NCBI RefSeq assembly: GCF_036416795.1
Contig: NZ_CP143867.1
Location: 3,092,001 to 3,156,000 of the forward strand
Source: Bacteroides sp. MSB163
Lineage (GTDB): Bacteria > Bacteroidota > Bacteroidia > Bacteroidales > Bacteroidaceae
Length of the DNA stretch: 64,000 bases
Direction of reading: 5' to 3'
In this document: positions 34,150-44,148 of the stretch, piece by piece
Numbering within the stretch: the first letter of the stretch is position 1
Layout: each line of letters opens with the position of its first letter
Notes under the pieces: generated by a model
What the model was told of the DNA's origin: nothing
Seen by the model: only the letters and a program-made list of their open reading frames with translations
Database searches by the model: none
Program-made: the position numbers and the translations under genes

Positions 34150-35943
34150 ATGAAAAAGAAATTGGTTTATTTGTTTTTACTATTATGGGGCTGCTGCAAT
34201 CAAGTACAGATTGCACGCGCCCAATTTGCTATGACAAACGTATATGGACGGAAATATGTACTATTAAATGGGAAATGGGATGTAATCATAGATCCTTATC
34301 TGCATGGGCATAAAGACTCTATCTATAAGGATAAACCTTTAAAAAGTAAGTCCGATTTCAAAGAATATGCTTTTGAAGGAGGAGTACGGCTTAATGTACC
34401 GGGTGACTGGAATTCTCAATATCCGGAATTAAAATATTATGAAGGTACAGTATGGTACGCAAGGCATTTCAGTATAAAAAGGAGTTCTGACGAAAATGTA
34501 TTTCTATATTTCGGGGCAGTAAATTACCAATGCACTGTATATCTGAATGGAACCAAAGTGGGGGAGCATGAAGGAGGATTTACTCCATTTCAGATAAATA
34601 TAACAGACTATATTGTTTCTGGAGACAATTTTCTTGTATTGGAGGTTAATAACTATAGAAATAAAGATGCGATACCTGCTTTACTCTATGACTGGTGGAA
34701 CTATGGTGGCATAACTCGGAATGTTATGATTGTGAAAACTCCCCAACTATATATTGATCATTATTTTATACAGTTAGACAAATATAAGCCGGATCTGGTT
34801 CATGTCAAAGTACAACTTTCTGAAAAGCGTGTAAATGAAAATATCCGAATTACTATTCCCGCTTTAAATGTACTTCGACAGTTGAGCACAGATAGTACAG
34901 GTATGGCGCAGACTTCCATAAAAGTTAAGCGGTTACAACGGTGGTCACCGCAAACGCCTCAGCTATATCTGGTTCAACTGGCTACTCGCAGCGATACTAT
35001 TAAAGAAGAACTTGGATTTAGAAATCTTTATGTCAAAGGGAAACAAATTTATCTGAATGGTAGTCCTGTTTTTATGAAGGGTATCAGTTTTCATGAAGAA
35101 ATAGCTCAGAGACAAGGTAGAGCTTTCTCTCAACAAGACGCAGTAGCTCTGTTATCCGAAGCAAAGGCATTGGGAGCTAATTTGATACGACTGGCACATT
35201 ATCCTCAAAATGAGTACATCGTAAGATTGGCTGAAAAAATGGGTTTCATGCTGTGGGAAGAAATACCACTTTGGCAAAATATAGATTTCACTAGTAAAGC
35301 AACTCTGCAGAAAGCATTGACTATGCATTCTGAAATGATAATGAGAGATAGAAACAGATGTGCTTTGACATTTTGGGGAATTGCTAATGAAACCAGTCCC
35401 TCCAAGTCGCGTAACAGTTTTCTAAAAGAAATTATAAATAATTGTCAAAAGATGGATACCACCCGTTTGCTTACTGCTGCTTTTGATAAGGTGAAGTGGA
35501 ATGGTGATACCCAAACATTTGAGTTGGAGGATATACTTACAGAATATCTGGACGTTGTATCTATTAATAAATACATGGGGTGGTATCATCCGTGGCCAAT
35601 TAAGCCGTCTGAGATTAGCTGGAATATCTGTCCAGATAAACCGCTTTTTATTTCCGAATTTGGTGGAGAAGCATTATACGGCCAGTCTGGAGATGCTACA
35701 GTTGCGAGTTCTTGGAGTGAAGAATATCAGGAACGGCTATATAAGGACAATTTAGAAATGTTTATCTCTATTCCTAATTTGACAGGTATAGCCCCTTGGA
35801 TTTTGTTTGATTTTCGTTCTCCTTATCGTTTTCACCCGCTCAATCAAAATGGTTGGAATCGAAAAGGGTTAATTTCAGATCAAGGATATCGCAAAAAAGC
35901 ATGGTATGTAATAAATGAATTCTATAAAAACATTAACTTTTAA
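34150..35943 (+). CDS. GH2 glycoside hydrolase, beta-glucuronidase-like
   Basis: 597 residues with an N-terminal signal (LVYLFLLLWGCCNQVQIARA). It has the GH2 layout: N-terminal sugar-binding jelly roll (about 35-200), immunoglobulin-like domain and TIM barrel (from about 290). The acid/base is Glu414 in GIANETSP and the nucleophile Glu503 in FISEFGGEALYGQ. The closest known type is beta-glucuronidase or beta-galactosidase; in this cluster a uronide-specific role is likely. The sulfatase gene starts 10 bases after its stop. Confidence 0.82.
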   Translation: MKKKLVYLFLLLWGCCNQVQIARAQFAMTNVYGRKYVLLNGKWDVIIDPYLHGHKDSIYKDKPLKSKSDFKEYAFEGGVRLNVPGDWNSQYPELKYYEGTVWYARHFSIKRSSDENVFLYFGAVNYQCTVYLNGTKVGEHEGGFTPFQINITDYIVSGDNFLVLEVNNYRNKDAIPALLYDWWNYGGITRNVMIVKTPQLYIDHYFIQLDKYKPDLVHVKVQLSEKRVNENIRITIPALNVLRQLSTDSTGMAQTSIKVKRLQRWSPQTPQLYLVQLATRSDTIKEELGFRNLYVKGKQIYLNGSPVFMKGISFHEEIAQRQGRAFSQQDAVALLSEAKALGANLIRLAHYPQNEYIVRLAEKMGFMLWEEIPLWQNIDFTSKATLQKALTMHSEMIMRDRNRCALTFWGIANETSPSKSRNSFLKEIINNCQKMDTTRLLTAAFDKVKWNGDTQTFELEDILTEYLDVVSINKYMGWYHPWPIKPSEISWNICPDKPLFISEFGGEALYGQSGDATVASSWSEEYQERLYKDNLEMFISIPNLTGIAPWILFDFRSPYRFHPLNQNGWNRKGLISDQGYRKKAWYVINEFYKNINF

Positions 35944-35953
35944 ATATCTGACA

Positions 35954-37510
35954 ATGAATATTCATATACTTTCTTTACTAAGTGTTGCAACTATTGCACA
36001 AGTATCAATTGCGACGGCACAGACTGCGCCTAGGGTCAATATTTTGTTTTGTGTAGCTGATGATGCAGGTCATATGAGTGCTTATGGGGTTCCATGGATA
36101 AATACACCTGCATTTGATACTGTAGCTCGCAATGGACTTTTATTTAATAATATGTATACATGTAATGCCAAATCCGCACCCTCACGTGCTGCTATGATTA
36201 CAGGTAGAAATTCATGGCAGTTGGAAGAAGCCTGTAATCATTGGCCGAACTTTCCTGAGAAATTTAAATCCTATCCGGAAGCTTTAGCTGATAATGGATA
36301 TTATGTAGGCTGTACGGGAAAGGGTTGGGGACCTGGATATGCTGTCAATTCAAGAGGTGAGAACCGAAATCTCACCGGGCAGGTATGGAACAAACGTAAA
36401 CTTACGCCTCCAACTACGGGGATTTCTGATTGTGATTATGCAGCCAATTTTAACGATTTTCTAAAGAGTTGGGACAAGTCTAAGCCATTTTGTTTTTGGT
36501 ATGGAGCACTTGAACCGCACCGTGGCTATGAATATGAATCTTCTAAGCGCTTTGGGAAGAATATCAATGATATTGATTCTGTACCGTCCTATTGGCCAGA
36601 CAATGAGGTTGTGAGAAGAGATATGCTGGATTATGCAGTGGAAGTAGAGCATTTTGATAAACATTTAGGTCTGATACTTCAGTCTTTAGAGGAAATAGGC
36701 GAACTTGACAATACTGTTATAATTGTTACTTCTGATCATAATATGCCTTTTCCACGTTGTAAAGGACAGGAGTATTATAACGCCAATCATATCCCAATGG
36801 CAGTCATGTGGAAGAACGGGATAAGACATCCGGGAAGACAGATCAATGAATACATCAGTGTCATAGATTTGGCACCTACTATTTTGAAGGTAGCAGGTAT
36901 AAGTGAAATGCAATCAGGGATGCAAGCTATCACTGGAAGAGACTTTGTTGACTTGCTGAAAGATGAAAACACAGGGATAGACCGTAATTACGTAATGATT
37001 GGTAAAGAACGGCATGATGTAGGTCGCCCCAATGATCAGGGATATCCTATCCGTGGGTTGATCAGAGGAGACTTCCTTTACCTTAAAAACTTTAAACCTG
37101 AACGCTGGCCTGCAGGTGATCCTGAAACAGGTTATATGAATGTGGACGGTAGCCCTACTAAAACTGAGATTCTGAAAGCCCGTCATAATCCCAAAACAAA
37201 ATATTTGTGGCAACTGTCTTTTGGGAAACGGGAAATGGAGGAATTATATAATATAAAAAAGGATCCTAATTGCATGGTCAATTTGATTCAAAAGAAGGAA
37301 TATGCTTGCATAAAAGATAGAATGGAAGAAGAAATGACCAGACGATTATTGGATCAAAAAGATCCGCGAATGTATAATAAGGGGGATATCTTTGATAAAT
37401 ATCCGGACACCAGCGAAGCCCATGACTTTTGGCACAGGATAAGGAACGGAGAGCGAGTTCCGGCAGATTGGATTAATCTTTCTGATTTTGAAAAAGACTT
37501 TCCACAATAA
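35954..37510 (+). CDS. Arylsulfatase-type sulfatase (S1 family, N-sulfoglucosamine-like)
   Basis: 518 residues with signal peptide MNIHILSLLSVATIAQVSIA. The formylglycine site is S74-A-P-S-R78 (serine type), needing an anaerobic sulfatase-maturating enzyme; metal ligands in CVADDAGHM. MPFPRCKG resembles the corresponding stretch of SGSH (heparan N-sulfatase, S1_8-like), which suggests a sulfated glucosamine substrate, but this is not certain. The ATG at 35954 is chosen because the longer frame starts inside the GH2 gene and lacks a signal peptide. Confidence 0.82.
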   Translation: MNIHILSLLSVATIAQVSIATAQTAPRVNILFCVADDAGHMSAYGVPWINTPAFDTVARNGLLFNNMYTCNAKSAPSRAAMITGRNSWQLEEACNHWPNFPEKFKSYPEALADNGYYVGCTGKGWGPGYAVNSRGENRNLTGQVWNKRKLTPPTTGISDCDYAANFNDFLKSWDKSKPFCFWYGALEPHRGYEYESSKRFGKNINDIDSVPSYWPDNEVVRRDMLDYAVEVEHFDKHLGLILQSLEEIGELDNTVIIVTSDHNMPFPRCKGQEYYNANHIPMAVMWKNGIRHPGRQINEYISVIDLAPTILKVAGISEMQSGMQAITGRDFVDLLKDENTGIDRNYVMIGKERHDVGRPNDQGYPIRGLIRGDFLYLKNFKPERWPAGDPETGYMNVDGSPTKTEILKARHNPKTKYLWQLSFGKREMEELYNIKKDPNCMVNLIQKKEYACIKDRMEEEMTRRLLDQKDPRMYNKGDIFDKYPDTSEAHDFWHRIRNGERVPADWINLSDFEKDFPQ

Positions 37511-37559
37511 GAGTTTTTCTTGTAAAAAAAGAAAATAAAAGAGTATCTATATGATATTT

Positions 37560-37624
37560 CATTCGCAGATGACACAGATTTATAATAGTAAATAATTACT
37601 ATATCTGAAGAATATCTGCGGATG
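37560..37624. repeat. Degenerate AATCTGCG-type palindrome between convergent genes
   Basis: CATTCGCAGAT (37560-37570) and ATCTGCGGATG (37614-37624) are an imperfect inverted repeat with AGAT/ATCT inside. It is like the CGCAGAT...ATCTGCG elements often seen between Bacteroides genes, and could serve as terminator for both genes. Confidence 0.5.
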
Positions 37625-37637
37625 TCAAACTCTGTTT

Positions 37638-40600
37638 CTATACCTTTTTCTGAATAGAATATTGTTTCGGAGTCATACCAAACTCTTTCTTAAAGCTTTG
37701 TCCGAAATAGCGTTGATCTGAATATCCCACCATATAACATATTTCTGAGACAGGATGGGAAGTTTGTTTTAACAGCTCTGCGGCCCGTCGCATGCGCCTT
37801 TTTCTGATTAAATCACTTGGTGACAAATTCGTGATTTCCATAGCTCTTCGATATAAAGTAGAACGGCTTATGTTTAATAAACTAGCCAATTTATCAATAT
37901 TAAACTCAACATCTGCTATGTTATCTTCTATAACGTTGATGATATTAGCAACGAATTTGTCGTCATCTGATGTGATAAGTACTTCTTTAGGATCTATAAT
38001 CAACTCTTTCCGAATGTTCTCTTTGATTGCCGTACGTACATCAAGCAGCTGTCTTATTCTTGCATCCAGGCTAGCTACATTGAATGGTTTTGCAATAAAC
38101 ACATCAGCTCCTGCTTCATATGCCTTCTGCTCCGTTATTTCAGAAGAAAGTGAGGAAATGAAAATGACGGGTATTGCTGATAATATCTGGTATTCCTTCA
38201 TTTTGCGACATAACTCAAATTTATAGTCGTCTTCTTTCACCACATCAAAAATAACTAGAGAAGGTATTTTGTCGAGTATGTGCTTTATGTCGGTAGCAGC
38301 TGTGTTTAGTGATATGTTAAACTTATTTTGAAAAACAGACTTTATGAAGAGGTCTATGTCCTTGTCTCCCTCATACAGATAAATCACTGGCAAAGTTTTA
38401 TCCGAATCAATATTCAATTCATCCACAGTTCTATCTTTTTGAACAGTTACAGGTAATAACAGCGATACAGATTGTGCTTTATCCAATGTTTTCATTTCTC
38501 TTGCACTATAATGAGAGTCGCCTAATAGCAAGTCGAAAATATATTCCCTCATCCGGTTTCCTTCGATATTACGTATGGATAGTTCGCTATGATGCACTTT
38601 TAGATAATCGTATGCAATTAAAAAGCGAGTGTTTAACTCTTGTACATTAGACTCACCTTCTCCACTTCGGGATGCAATAATACTTACGTTCAGCCTGTAA
38701 TCATGGGAGTCAAGCATATATTTCACCTCAACCCTACCATTATCTATTATATAGGAAATAGCATCTTCCATAATATTATATAGAGCTACTTCTATCTTAG
38801 TTATGTCTATGATAGTTGTAACAGAAGTCACGTTTCCTTCTATTGAATAAGTTACATGTTTGGTGGCAAACTCATCTAGAAATAAATTACAAATTCCTTG
38901 GATAACAGGAATAATATCTACTTTTGATAACTGTACATCATATTCTCCCAAGGATACTTTTTTGAACTCCATCAATTTCGATACTTGTTCCGACAATTTG
39001 AATACATTGCCTGACATCGTATGTAGCATACGCTTAACATCTGTATTTGTCAACTGGTCATAATTTTTTAGTAAATATTGCAGAGGCGCATAAATCAGAG
39101 TTAAGGGTACCTTAAAACCATATGACAAACGAGTGTAATAGTCTAATTTCCACTTAGATAAAGCATCCTTGTGCCGCAATTTAGAACCTAAATTAAAGTT
39201 TCGGACAACTAATAGTAAAATGCCTGCAACTATGCTTACATATAAGGAGTAGGCCCACCAAGTTCTCCATGGTGCCTTTTCTACCACAATCTCAATAGTC
39301 CGTATATTGTCCATCCAGATACCCGAAGCATTAGTTGATTTTACTTTAAAAGTGTATGTGCCGGGAGTTAAATTGGAATAAGAAGCGTTATTTCTTGATG
39401 CGTCTGTAATAATCCAGTCTTTATCAAAGTCCTCTAACATATAGGCATACTCTATTTTTAGCGGATCTTTATAATAGAGAGAGCTGAAAGACAAGGAAAA
39501 TTGAGTATCTTTATACGATAGCACTAACTTGCCCGAATTATTGATCTCGTGCAAGCGATTTTTCTTCTCATCGGAAAAATTCTCTTTATTCAGAAGTTTT
39601 ATGCCGGATATATAGACATTATGCGGATAAGTGTCTGGTGTCAATTGAGTAGGATTAAAAAAGTTGAGTCCATTTACTCCTCCTATGAATATTTCTCCAT
39701 TGCGGTTGACGCATGTTCCCAAAATATACCATGTCTTTACAATATCTTGATTTACATTCAATTCATAATAGACAATCAAATCTTCTAGATTAATCTTATA
39801 AATACCGTGTAAACTAACCGCCCATATATTCTCCATATTATCCTGTATAATAGCCCCAATATAGGAACTCTTTCTTGAATATGGGAATTCTAATCTGGTA
39901 AACTTATCTTGCTCAATGTTGTATCTATATAATCCGTTTGCTGTTCCGGCCCATATTCTTTTTTGATGGTCTATATATATTGCCGTTATCCACGATCCAC
40001 CAAACATATTTCTAGGGTATAATTTCGTACTTATAACTTTCAAATCATCGTCCAGTTGTAGGCGATATAACCCATCATTGTCTGATGAAAGCCAAATGTT
40101 TCCATTGCTGTCCCTACAAATGGCTCTGTGTTTGCCTTTCACCTTTTCCGGATAGTCTAATCTGGTGAATTTGCCGGTTGAAGCATTGATGCTACCAACC
40201 CCACCTTCGGAGAATGCCAACCAGATATTATTGTAATAGTCCTTAAATATGGAACGTACATATCGCATTCCATATTGCTCTAATGCAACATTCAGTGATT
40301 GATCGTCATAAAAAAGGCATCTTCCCGAATCGAAAAATTTGATTGCGTTTTTTGTGCTGATCAAGAAGGTTTGATCTTTGAATTTGGTGATGCACTGTAT
40401 TTTGTTGCCAGCCATTATGTCATTTGTATTTCTCCGGTCAACATATTGCGTAATAGTATAGTCATTTTTATTGTTCCACTTTATCTTATTAATTCCATTG
40501 GATGTGGCCAACCATAAATAATCATCGTCACAGTATATGGAAGAAATAATATTGCTGGATGGAACATTCTTTCCATTTTTACTATGCTTGATGGCATGAA

Positions 40601-41579
40601 AGTTGGAGGACTCATCATTGTATAAATATACTCCCTCTAATGTACATATCCAAATTCTGGATTTCTTGTCTTTATAAATTTTATTAATAGTGTTTTTCAG
40701 TTCGCTATCTCCTGATTTATCTATTAATAATTTATTTTTCAAGACTGCCTTTCCGCTATGGTCATATTCGTATATGGAAATACCATATCCCCTGGTTCCC
40801 ACCCACACTTGATTTGCGTATTCGAAGAAAGAGATAACTTCATGATTATAGGCAATATGCTTAAATCCCGATATTCCCACAGAATCCAAAGTATCTATGT
40901 TACTATATAATACTTCTTCGCCACGGCATATCCATAGTTTATTGCGGCTATCAATAAATAATTGAACAATTTTGTCTCCACTATATAAAGTGTTGCTCTT
41001 CGTTTTACCGTCATTTTCAATATGAATGATCACCAAACCGGATTCTGTACCCAATAAGGCTTCTTGATTGCCATAAATCACCATAGAGGTAATATGATTA
41101 TTCAGTGATTCCTTATATATGGTTATCTTGTGGATGAAATTCCAGTTATAGTCAAAGAGGAAAACCTCTCTGTCTGTAGCTACAACTTGATAATCGCTGT
41201 TACACTGATAAGCTATAATATTTTTGGATTTCAACAATGGAGAACAAAGGTCACATTGGTTATTTATATAGTTGTAGGCATAAAGTCCTTCATTGGTTCC
41301 TATATACAATGTTGTTTTTCTGTGGCTTAAGAAATTAACATAACGGTCGCTTATCATTGAATGAATTAATGGCTGAAGAGAATAACCATCAAAAAGAAAA
41401 ACGCCGTTATCCAAACCTAACCACATAAAGCCTAACGTATCTTGTTCAATAGAAGTAATTGTATTATAGAAAAAGTTTCCTTTAAAATCAAAAGACTTTA
41501 TGTTTTGTGCCATTCCATAAAATGGGTAGGACAGCAAAATACACAATAGTACTAAGATAACTTTACTAATATGTTTCAT
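37638..41579 (-). CDS. Hybrid two-component system regulator (HTCS) with degenerate kinase
   Basis: 1313 residues. Signal peptide, periplasmic Reg_prop propeller repeats (about 25-690; IRSIFKDYYNNIWLAFSEGG type units), a Y_Y_Y domain (about 700-775), one transmembrane helix (about 783-802), a DHp/HATPase-like region (about 808-1035), receiver domain (about 1070-1185, phospho-Asp1112) and AraC DNA-binding domain (about 1205-1313). The H-box that should read SHEFRTPL is SYGFKVPL, with Tyr820 in place of His, and the ATPase G1/G2 boxes are not recognisable. It is convergent to the polysaccharide genes, which it probably controls. The kinase cannot work by the usual route. Confidence 0.9.
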   Translation of the reverse strand: MKHISKVILVLLCILLSYPFYGMAQNIKSFDFKGNFFYNTITSIEQDTLGFMWLGLDNGVFLFDGYSLQPLIHSMISDRYVNFLSHRKTTLYIGTNEGLYAYNYINNQCDLCSPLLKSKNIIAYQCNSDYQVVATDREVFLFDYNWNFIHKITIYKESLNNHITSMVIYGNQEALLGTESGLVIIHIENDGKTKSNTLYSGDKIVQLFIDSRNKLWICRGEEVLYSNIDTLDSVGISGFKHIAYNHEVISFFEYANQVWVGTRGYGISIYEYDHSGKAVLKNKLLIDKSGDSELKNTINKIYKDKKSRIWICTLEGVYLYNDESSNFHAIKHSKNGKNVPSSNIISSIYCDDDYLWLATSNGINKIKWNNKNDYTITQYVDRRNTNDIMAGNKIQCITKFKDQTFLISTKNAIKFFDSGRCLFYDDQSLNVALEQYGMRYVRSIFKDYYNNIWLAFSEGGVGSINASTGKFTRLDYPEKVKGKHRAICRDSNGNIWLSSDNDGLYRLQLDDDLKVISTKLYPRNMFGGSWITAIYIDHQKRIWAGTANGLYRYNIEQDKFTRLEFPYSRKSSYIGAIIQDNMENIWAVSLHGIYKINLEDLIVYYELNVNQDIVKTWYILGTCVNRNGEIFIGGVNGLNFFNPTQLTPDTYPHNVYISGIKLLNKENFSDEKKNRLHEINNSGKLVLSYKDTQFSLSFSSLYYKDPLKIEYAYMLEDFDKDWIITDASRNNASYSNLTPGTYTFKVKSTNASGIWMDNIRTIEIVVEKAPWRTWWAYSLYVSIVAGILLLVVRNFNLGSKLRHKDALSKWKLDYYTRLSYGFKVPLTLIYAPLQYLLKNYDQLTNTDVKRMLHTMSGNVFKLSEQVSKLMEFKKVSLGEYDVQLSKVDIIPVIQGICNLFLDEFATKHVTYSIEGNVTSVTTIIDITKIEVALYNIMEDAISYIIDNGRVEVKYMLDSHDYRLNVSIIASRSGEGESNVQELNTRFLIAYDYLKVHHSELSIRNIEGNRMREYIFDLLLGDSHYSAREMKTLDKAQSVSLLLPVTVQKDRTVDELNIDSDKTLPVIYLYEGDKDIDLFIKSVFQNKFNISLNTAATDIKHILDKIPSLVIFDVVKEDDYKFELCRKMKEYQILSAIPVIFISSLSSEITEQKAYEAGADVFIAKPFNVASLDARIRQLLDVRTAIKENIRKELIIDPKEVLITSDDDKFVANIINVIEDNIADVEFNIDKLASLLNISRSTLYRRAMEITNLSPSDLIRKRRMRRAAELLKQTSHPVSEICYMVGYSDQRYFGQSFKKEFGMTPKQYSIQKKV

Positions 41580-42121
41580 AGTATACTCAGCTAAAACTTC
41601 ACATATAAGATAGTCGCCTTTATCACATCTATATCTCTTCAGGTTTCTACTAATATGCTATTTCCTATTAAGAAAACAAATCTACTAATTTATATTGTTT
41701 AATGTGCTATTTAGAATCTTAAAATGTAAAAAATGCATTTGGAGCTTGAAATAATTTAGGTTGTGATGTCTATTGAGTTATCCATGTATGGCGGGTGGTT
41801 TCCTAAAATTAATTAAGATTATCTGTCCCTATCAGTCTTGATGGTAAATTTTAGCCAGCTTGTTTCGGGACATGCAATATTTGCATGGAAAATACTATTG
41901 ATTCTTTTTAATTCTTTCTTGTTTATCTCTATTAAATAGTCTACCTTTGTTATAGTAATCCTGTTACCAACACCCGGGTGTCGGGAATACTTACATGGGG
42001 ATGTTGGTAGTGTCAACATGAGGGTGTCGGATATTCTAACACCCGGGTGTTGGTAACACTGTTCTTTAATGAAGCGAGGACTATCTTATAAAGAGGTGAT
42101 AACTATTAGTAAAACAAAGAT
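41580..42121. other. Intergenic region of 542 bases: AT-rich leader and palindrome
   Basis: The left 350 bases are AT-rich and hold the HTCS promoter region but no clear gene. From 41963 to 42057 there is a large palindrome (see separate entry). The 66-residue frame on the minus strand at 41819-42019 crosses the palindrome and was not judged a gene. Confidence 0.5.
41963..42057. repeat. Cruciform-like palindrome upstream of the HU-related gene
   Basis: GTTACCAACACCCGGGTGT (41963-41981) and ACACCCGGGTGTTGGTAAC (42039-42057) are a perfect 19-base inverted repeat; each arm is itself partly palindromic (ACACCCGGGTGT). In the 57 bases between are TGTTG/CAACA and two further GTGTCGG copies. It lies 64 bases before the start of the HU-related gene. 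It could be an operator or a remnant of a mobile repeat. Confidence 0.8.
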
Positions 42122-42604
42122 ATGGCAATACCTTATATTGTCCGTCGCAAGGCGGATGTATCGAGTGGAGAAAGAAAAGAATTGTGGTATGCCGTTGGCA
42201 AGAAATTGCAGAAGAAAGGCGGTAAAACGGAGCGGGACGTGGCACATCAGGTGGCGCAACGGACTGGTTTTCATCGGGGAGTGGTAGAAGCTGTTCTGGC
42301 CGCGACAGGTGAAATCATCGAAGAGGAGTTGAGTGACGGGCATTCTGTAACGTTGCGCGGCATCGGCTCATTTCAGACGGCGGTCACGAGCAAAGGGTTT
42401 GAACATCCGGAAGATGTGTTGCCGCATTCCGTGAACCTGTCGCGTGTGTATTTCAAGGCAGACCGTATGTTGACGTTGGCGGTGAAGCGTGCGGGATGCC
42501 ATCGGATTCCGTTTAAGTATTATTTCCCGAAGGAACTGCTGACGAAGAAAATGGAACAGGCTGACAAGGAGGCGGAAAAAGAAGAAAATGGATTTAATGA
42601 ATAA
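42122..42604 (+). CDS. HU-related DNA-binding protein
   Basis: 160 residues of the Bacteroidetes HU-like group (HU-HIG). It is longer than ordinary HU, with an N-terminal part (YIVRRKADVSSGERKELWYA) and a DNA-binding fold including GFHRGVVEAVLAATGEII, and a charged C-terminal tail (KKMEQADKEAEKEENG). A histone-like role or specific DNA binding is possible. The palindrome upstream is a candidate for its own target. Confidence 0.88.
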   Translation: MAIPYIVRRKADVSSGERKELWYAVGKKLQKKGGKTERDVAHQVAQRTGFHRGVVEAVLAATGEIIEEELSDGHSVTLRGIGSFQTAVTSKGFEHPEDVLPHSVNLSRVYFKADRMLTLAVKRAGCHRIPFKYYFPKELLTKKMEQADKEAEKEENGFNE

Positions 42605-42625
42605 TATTAGTTTGAAGATTTAGAT

Positions 42626-44137
42626 ATGAAAATATTTCCTACCCAAAGCATCAAAGAGTTGGATGCTTACATCATAGAGAACGAACCGATTGCTTCCATC
42701 GACCTGATGGAACGTGCCTCGCAGGCATTGGCAAAAGCTATTGCCGGACGTTGGGATGCAAAAACACCTTTTACGGTATTTGCCGGGCCGGGCAATAACG
42801 GGGGAGATGCATTGGCCGTTTCCCGTTTGCTGGCAAAGAAAGGCTATAAAGTCTCGGTTTATTTGTTTAATACCAAGGGAGAGCTTTCTCCCGATTGCGA
42901 GACGAATAAAGAACGACTTGTGGATGTGGAGAATGTAGATTTCCACGAAGTGACCTCACAATTTGTGCCGCCTGTGTTGACGGACGACCATGTGGTGGTT
43001 GACGGACTGTTCGGTAGCGGACTGAACAAGCCGTTGAGCGGTGGTTTTGCTGCCGTGGTGAAGTATATCAATGCTTCGCCGGCGCGGGTGGTGGCCATTG
43101 ATGTTCCTTCAGGCTTGATGGGAGAAGAGAATACATTCAATATCCGGGCGAATGTTGTCCGTGCGGATGTGACGCTAAGTCTGCAATTGCCGAAGTTGGC
43201 TTTTCTTTTTGCGGAAAATCAGGAGTTTGTGGGCGAATGGGAATTGCTGGACATCGGTCTGAGTGAAGATGCAATAGAGGAAACGGATACGGATTATTTT
43301 TTGCTGGAAGGGGAAGATATGCAGTATTTGTTGAAGACACGTAATAAGTTTGCTCATAAGGGAGACTTCGGACGGGCTTTGCTAATTGCGGGTTCGCAAG
43401 GAATGGCGGGAGCTTCCATACTTGCCGCAAGGGCCTGTCTGCGTTCCGGAGTAGGATTGCTGACGGTGCATGTGCCTTATTGCAACAACATGATTGTGCA
43501 GACTTCTGTTCCGGAAGCAATGACGGAAATGGATCCCAGCGATACTTGTTTTGCCTGTCCTACGGATACGGATGATTATCAGGCGGTAGGTATCGGACCG
43601 GGACTGGGAAAGTCGGAAGAAACCGAGGCGGCGGTACTGGAACAGATAGATGCTTGTCAGACACCTATGGTGGTGGATGCTGATGCACTGAATGTGTTGG
43701 CGGGACACCGCAATTATTTCAACCGTTTGCCAAAAGGCAGCATACTTACGCCTCATCCAAAGGAACTGGAACGCTTGGTAGGTAAATGTCAGGATTCCTA
43801 CGAACGGCTGACGAAAGCGCGTGAACTGGCACGGACGGCAGGGCTATATATTGTGCTGAAAGGTGCGTATTCTGCTATTATCACTCCGCAAGGGAAGTGT
43901 TATTTTAATACGACAGGCAATCCCGGTATGGCAACAGGGGGCAGTGGTGATGTGCTGACAGGTGTTCTGCTTGCGTTATTAGCCCAGGGATATGTGCCAC
44001 AGGATGCAGCTTGCCTGGCTACGTATGTTCATGGTCTTGCCGGAGACATCGCCTGCAAGAAGCAGGGAATGATGGGAATGACGGCAGGAGACATTGTAAA
44101 TTACTTGCCACTGGCGTGGAGGATGATGGAGGAATGA
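42626..44137 (+). CDS. nnr: Bifunctional NAD(P)H-hydrate epimerase/dehydratase
   Basis: 503 residues. The epimerase half (about 1-215; FAGPGNNGGDALAVSRLLA) converts R to S NAD(P)HX and the ADP/ATP-dependent dehydratase half (about 225-500; PHPKELERLVG, TGNPGMATGGSGDVLTGVLL) restores NAD(P)H. Such metabolite-repair fusions are common in bacteria. Starts 21 bases after the HU-related gene and its stop overlaps an ATG of the next frame. Confidence 0.94.
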   Translation: MKIFPTQSIKELDAYIIENEPIASIDLMERASQALAKAIAGRWDAKTPFTVFAGPGNNGGDALAVSRLLAKKGYKVSVYLFNTKGELSPDCETNKERLVDVENVDFHEVTSQFVPPVLTDDHVVVDGLFGSGLNKPLSGGFAAVVKYINASPARVVAIDVPSGLMGEENTFNIRANVVRADVTLSLQLPKLAFLFAENQEFVGEWELLDIGLSEDAIEETDTDYFLLEGEDMQYLLKTRNKFAHKGDFGRALLIAGSQGMAGASILAARACLRSGVGLLTVHVPYCNNMIVQTSVPEAMTEMDPSDTCFACPTDTDDYQAVGIGPGLGKSEETEAAVLEQIDACQTPMVVDADALNVLAGHRNYFNRLPKGSILTPHPKELERLVGKCQDSYERLTKARELARTAGLYIVLKGAYSAIITPQGKCYFNTTGNPGMATGGSGDVLTGVLLALLAQGYVPQDAACLATYVHGLAGDIACKKQGMMGMTAGDIVNYLPLAWRMMEE

Positions 44138-44148
44138 GTGGAGGTGTT

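Noticed and set aside
41819..42019. 66-residue frame on the minus strand
   Set aside because: It crosses a large palindrome and has no recognisable content.
42122..42604. HU-related gene as part of a mobile element
   Set aside because: The neighbouring genes (nnr, truA) are chromosomal housekeeping genes and no integrase is present; the palindrome alone is not enough.
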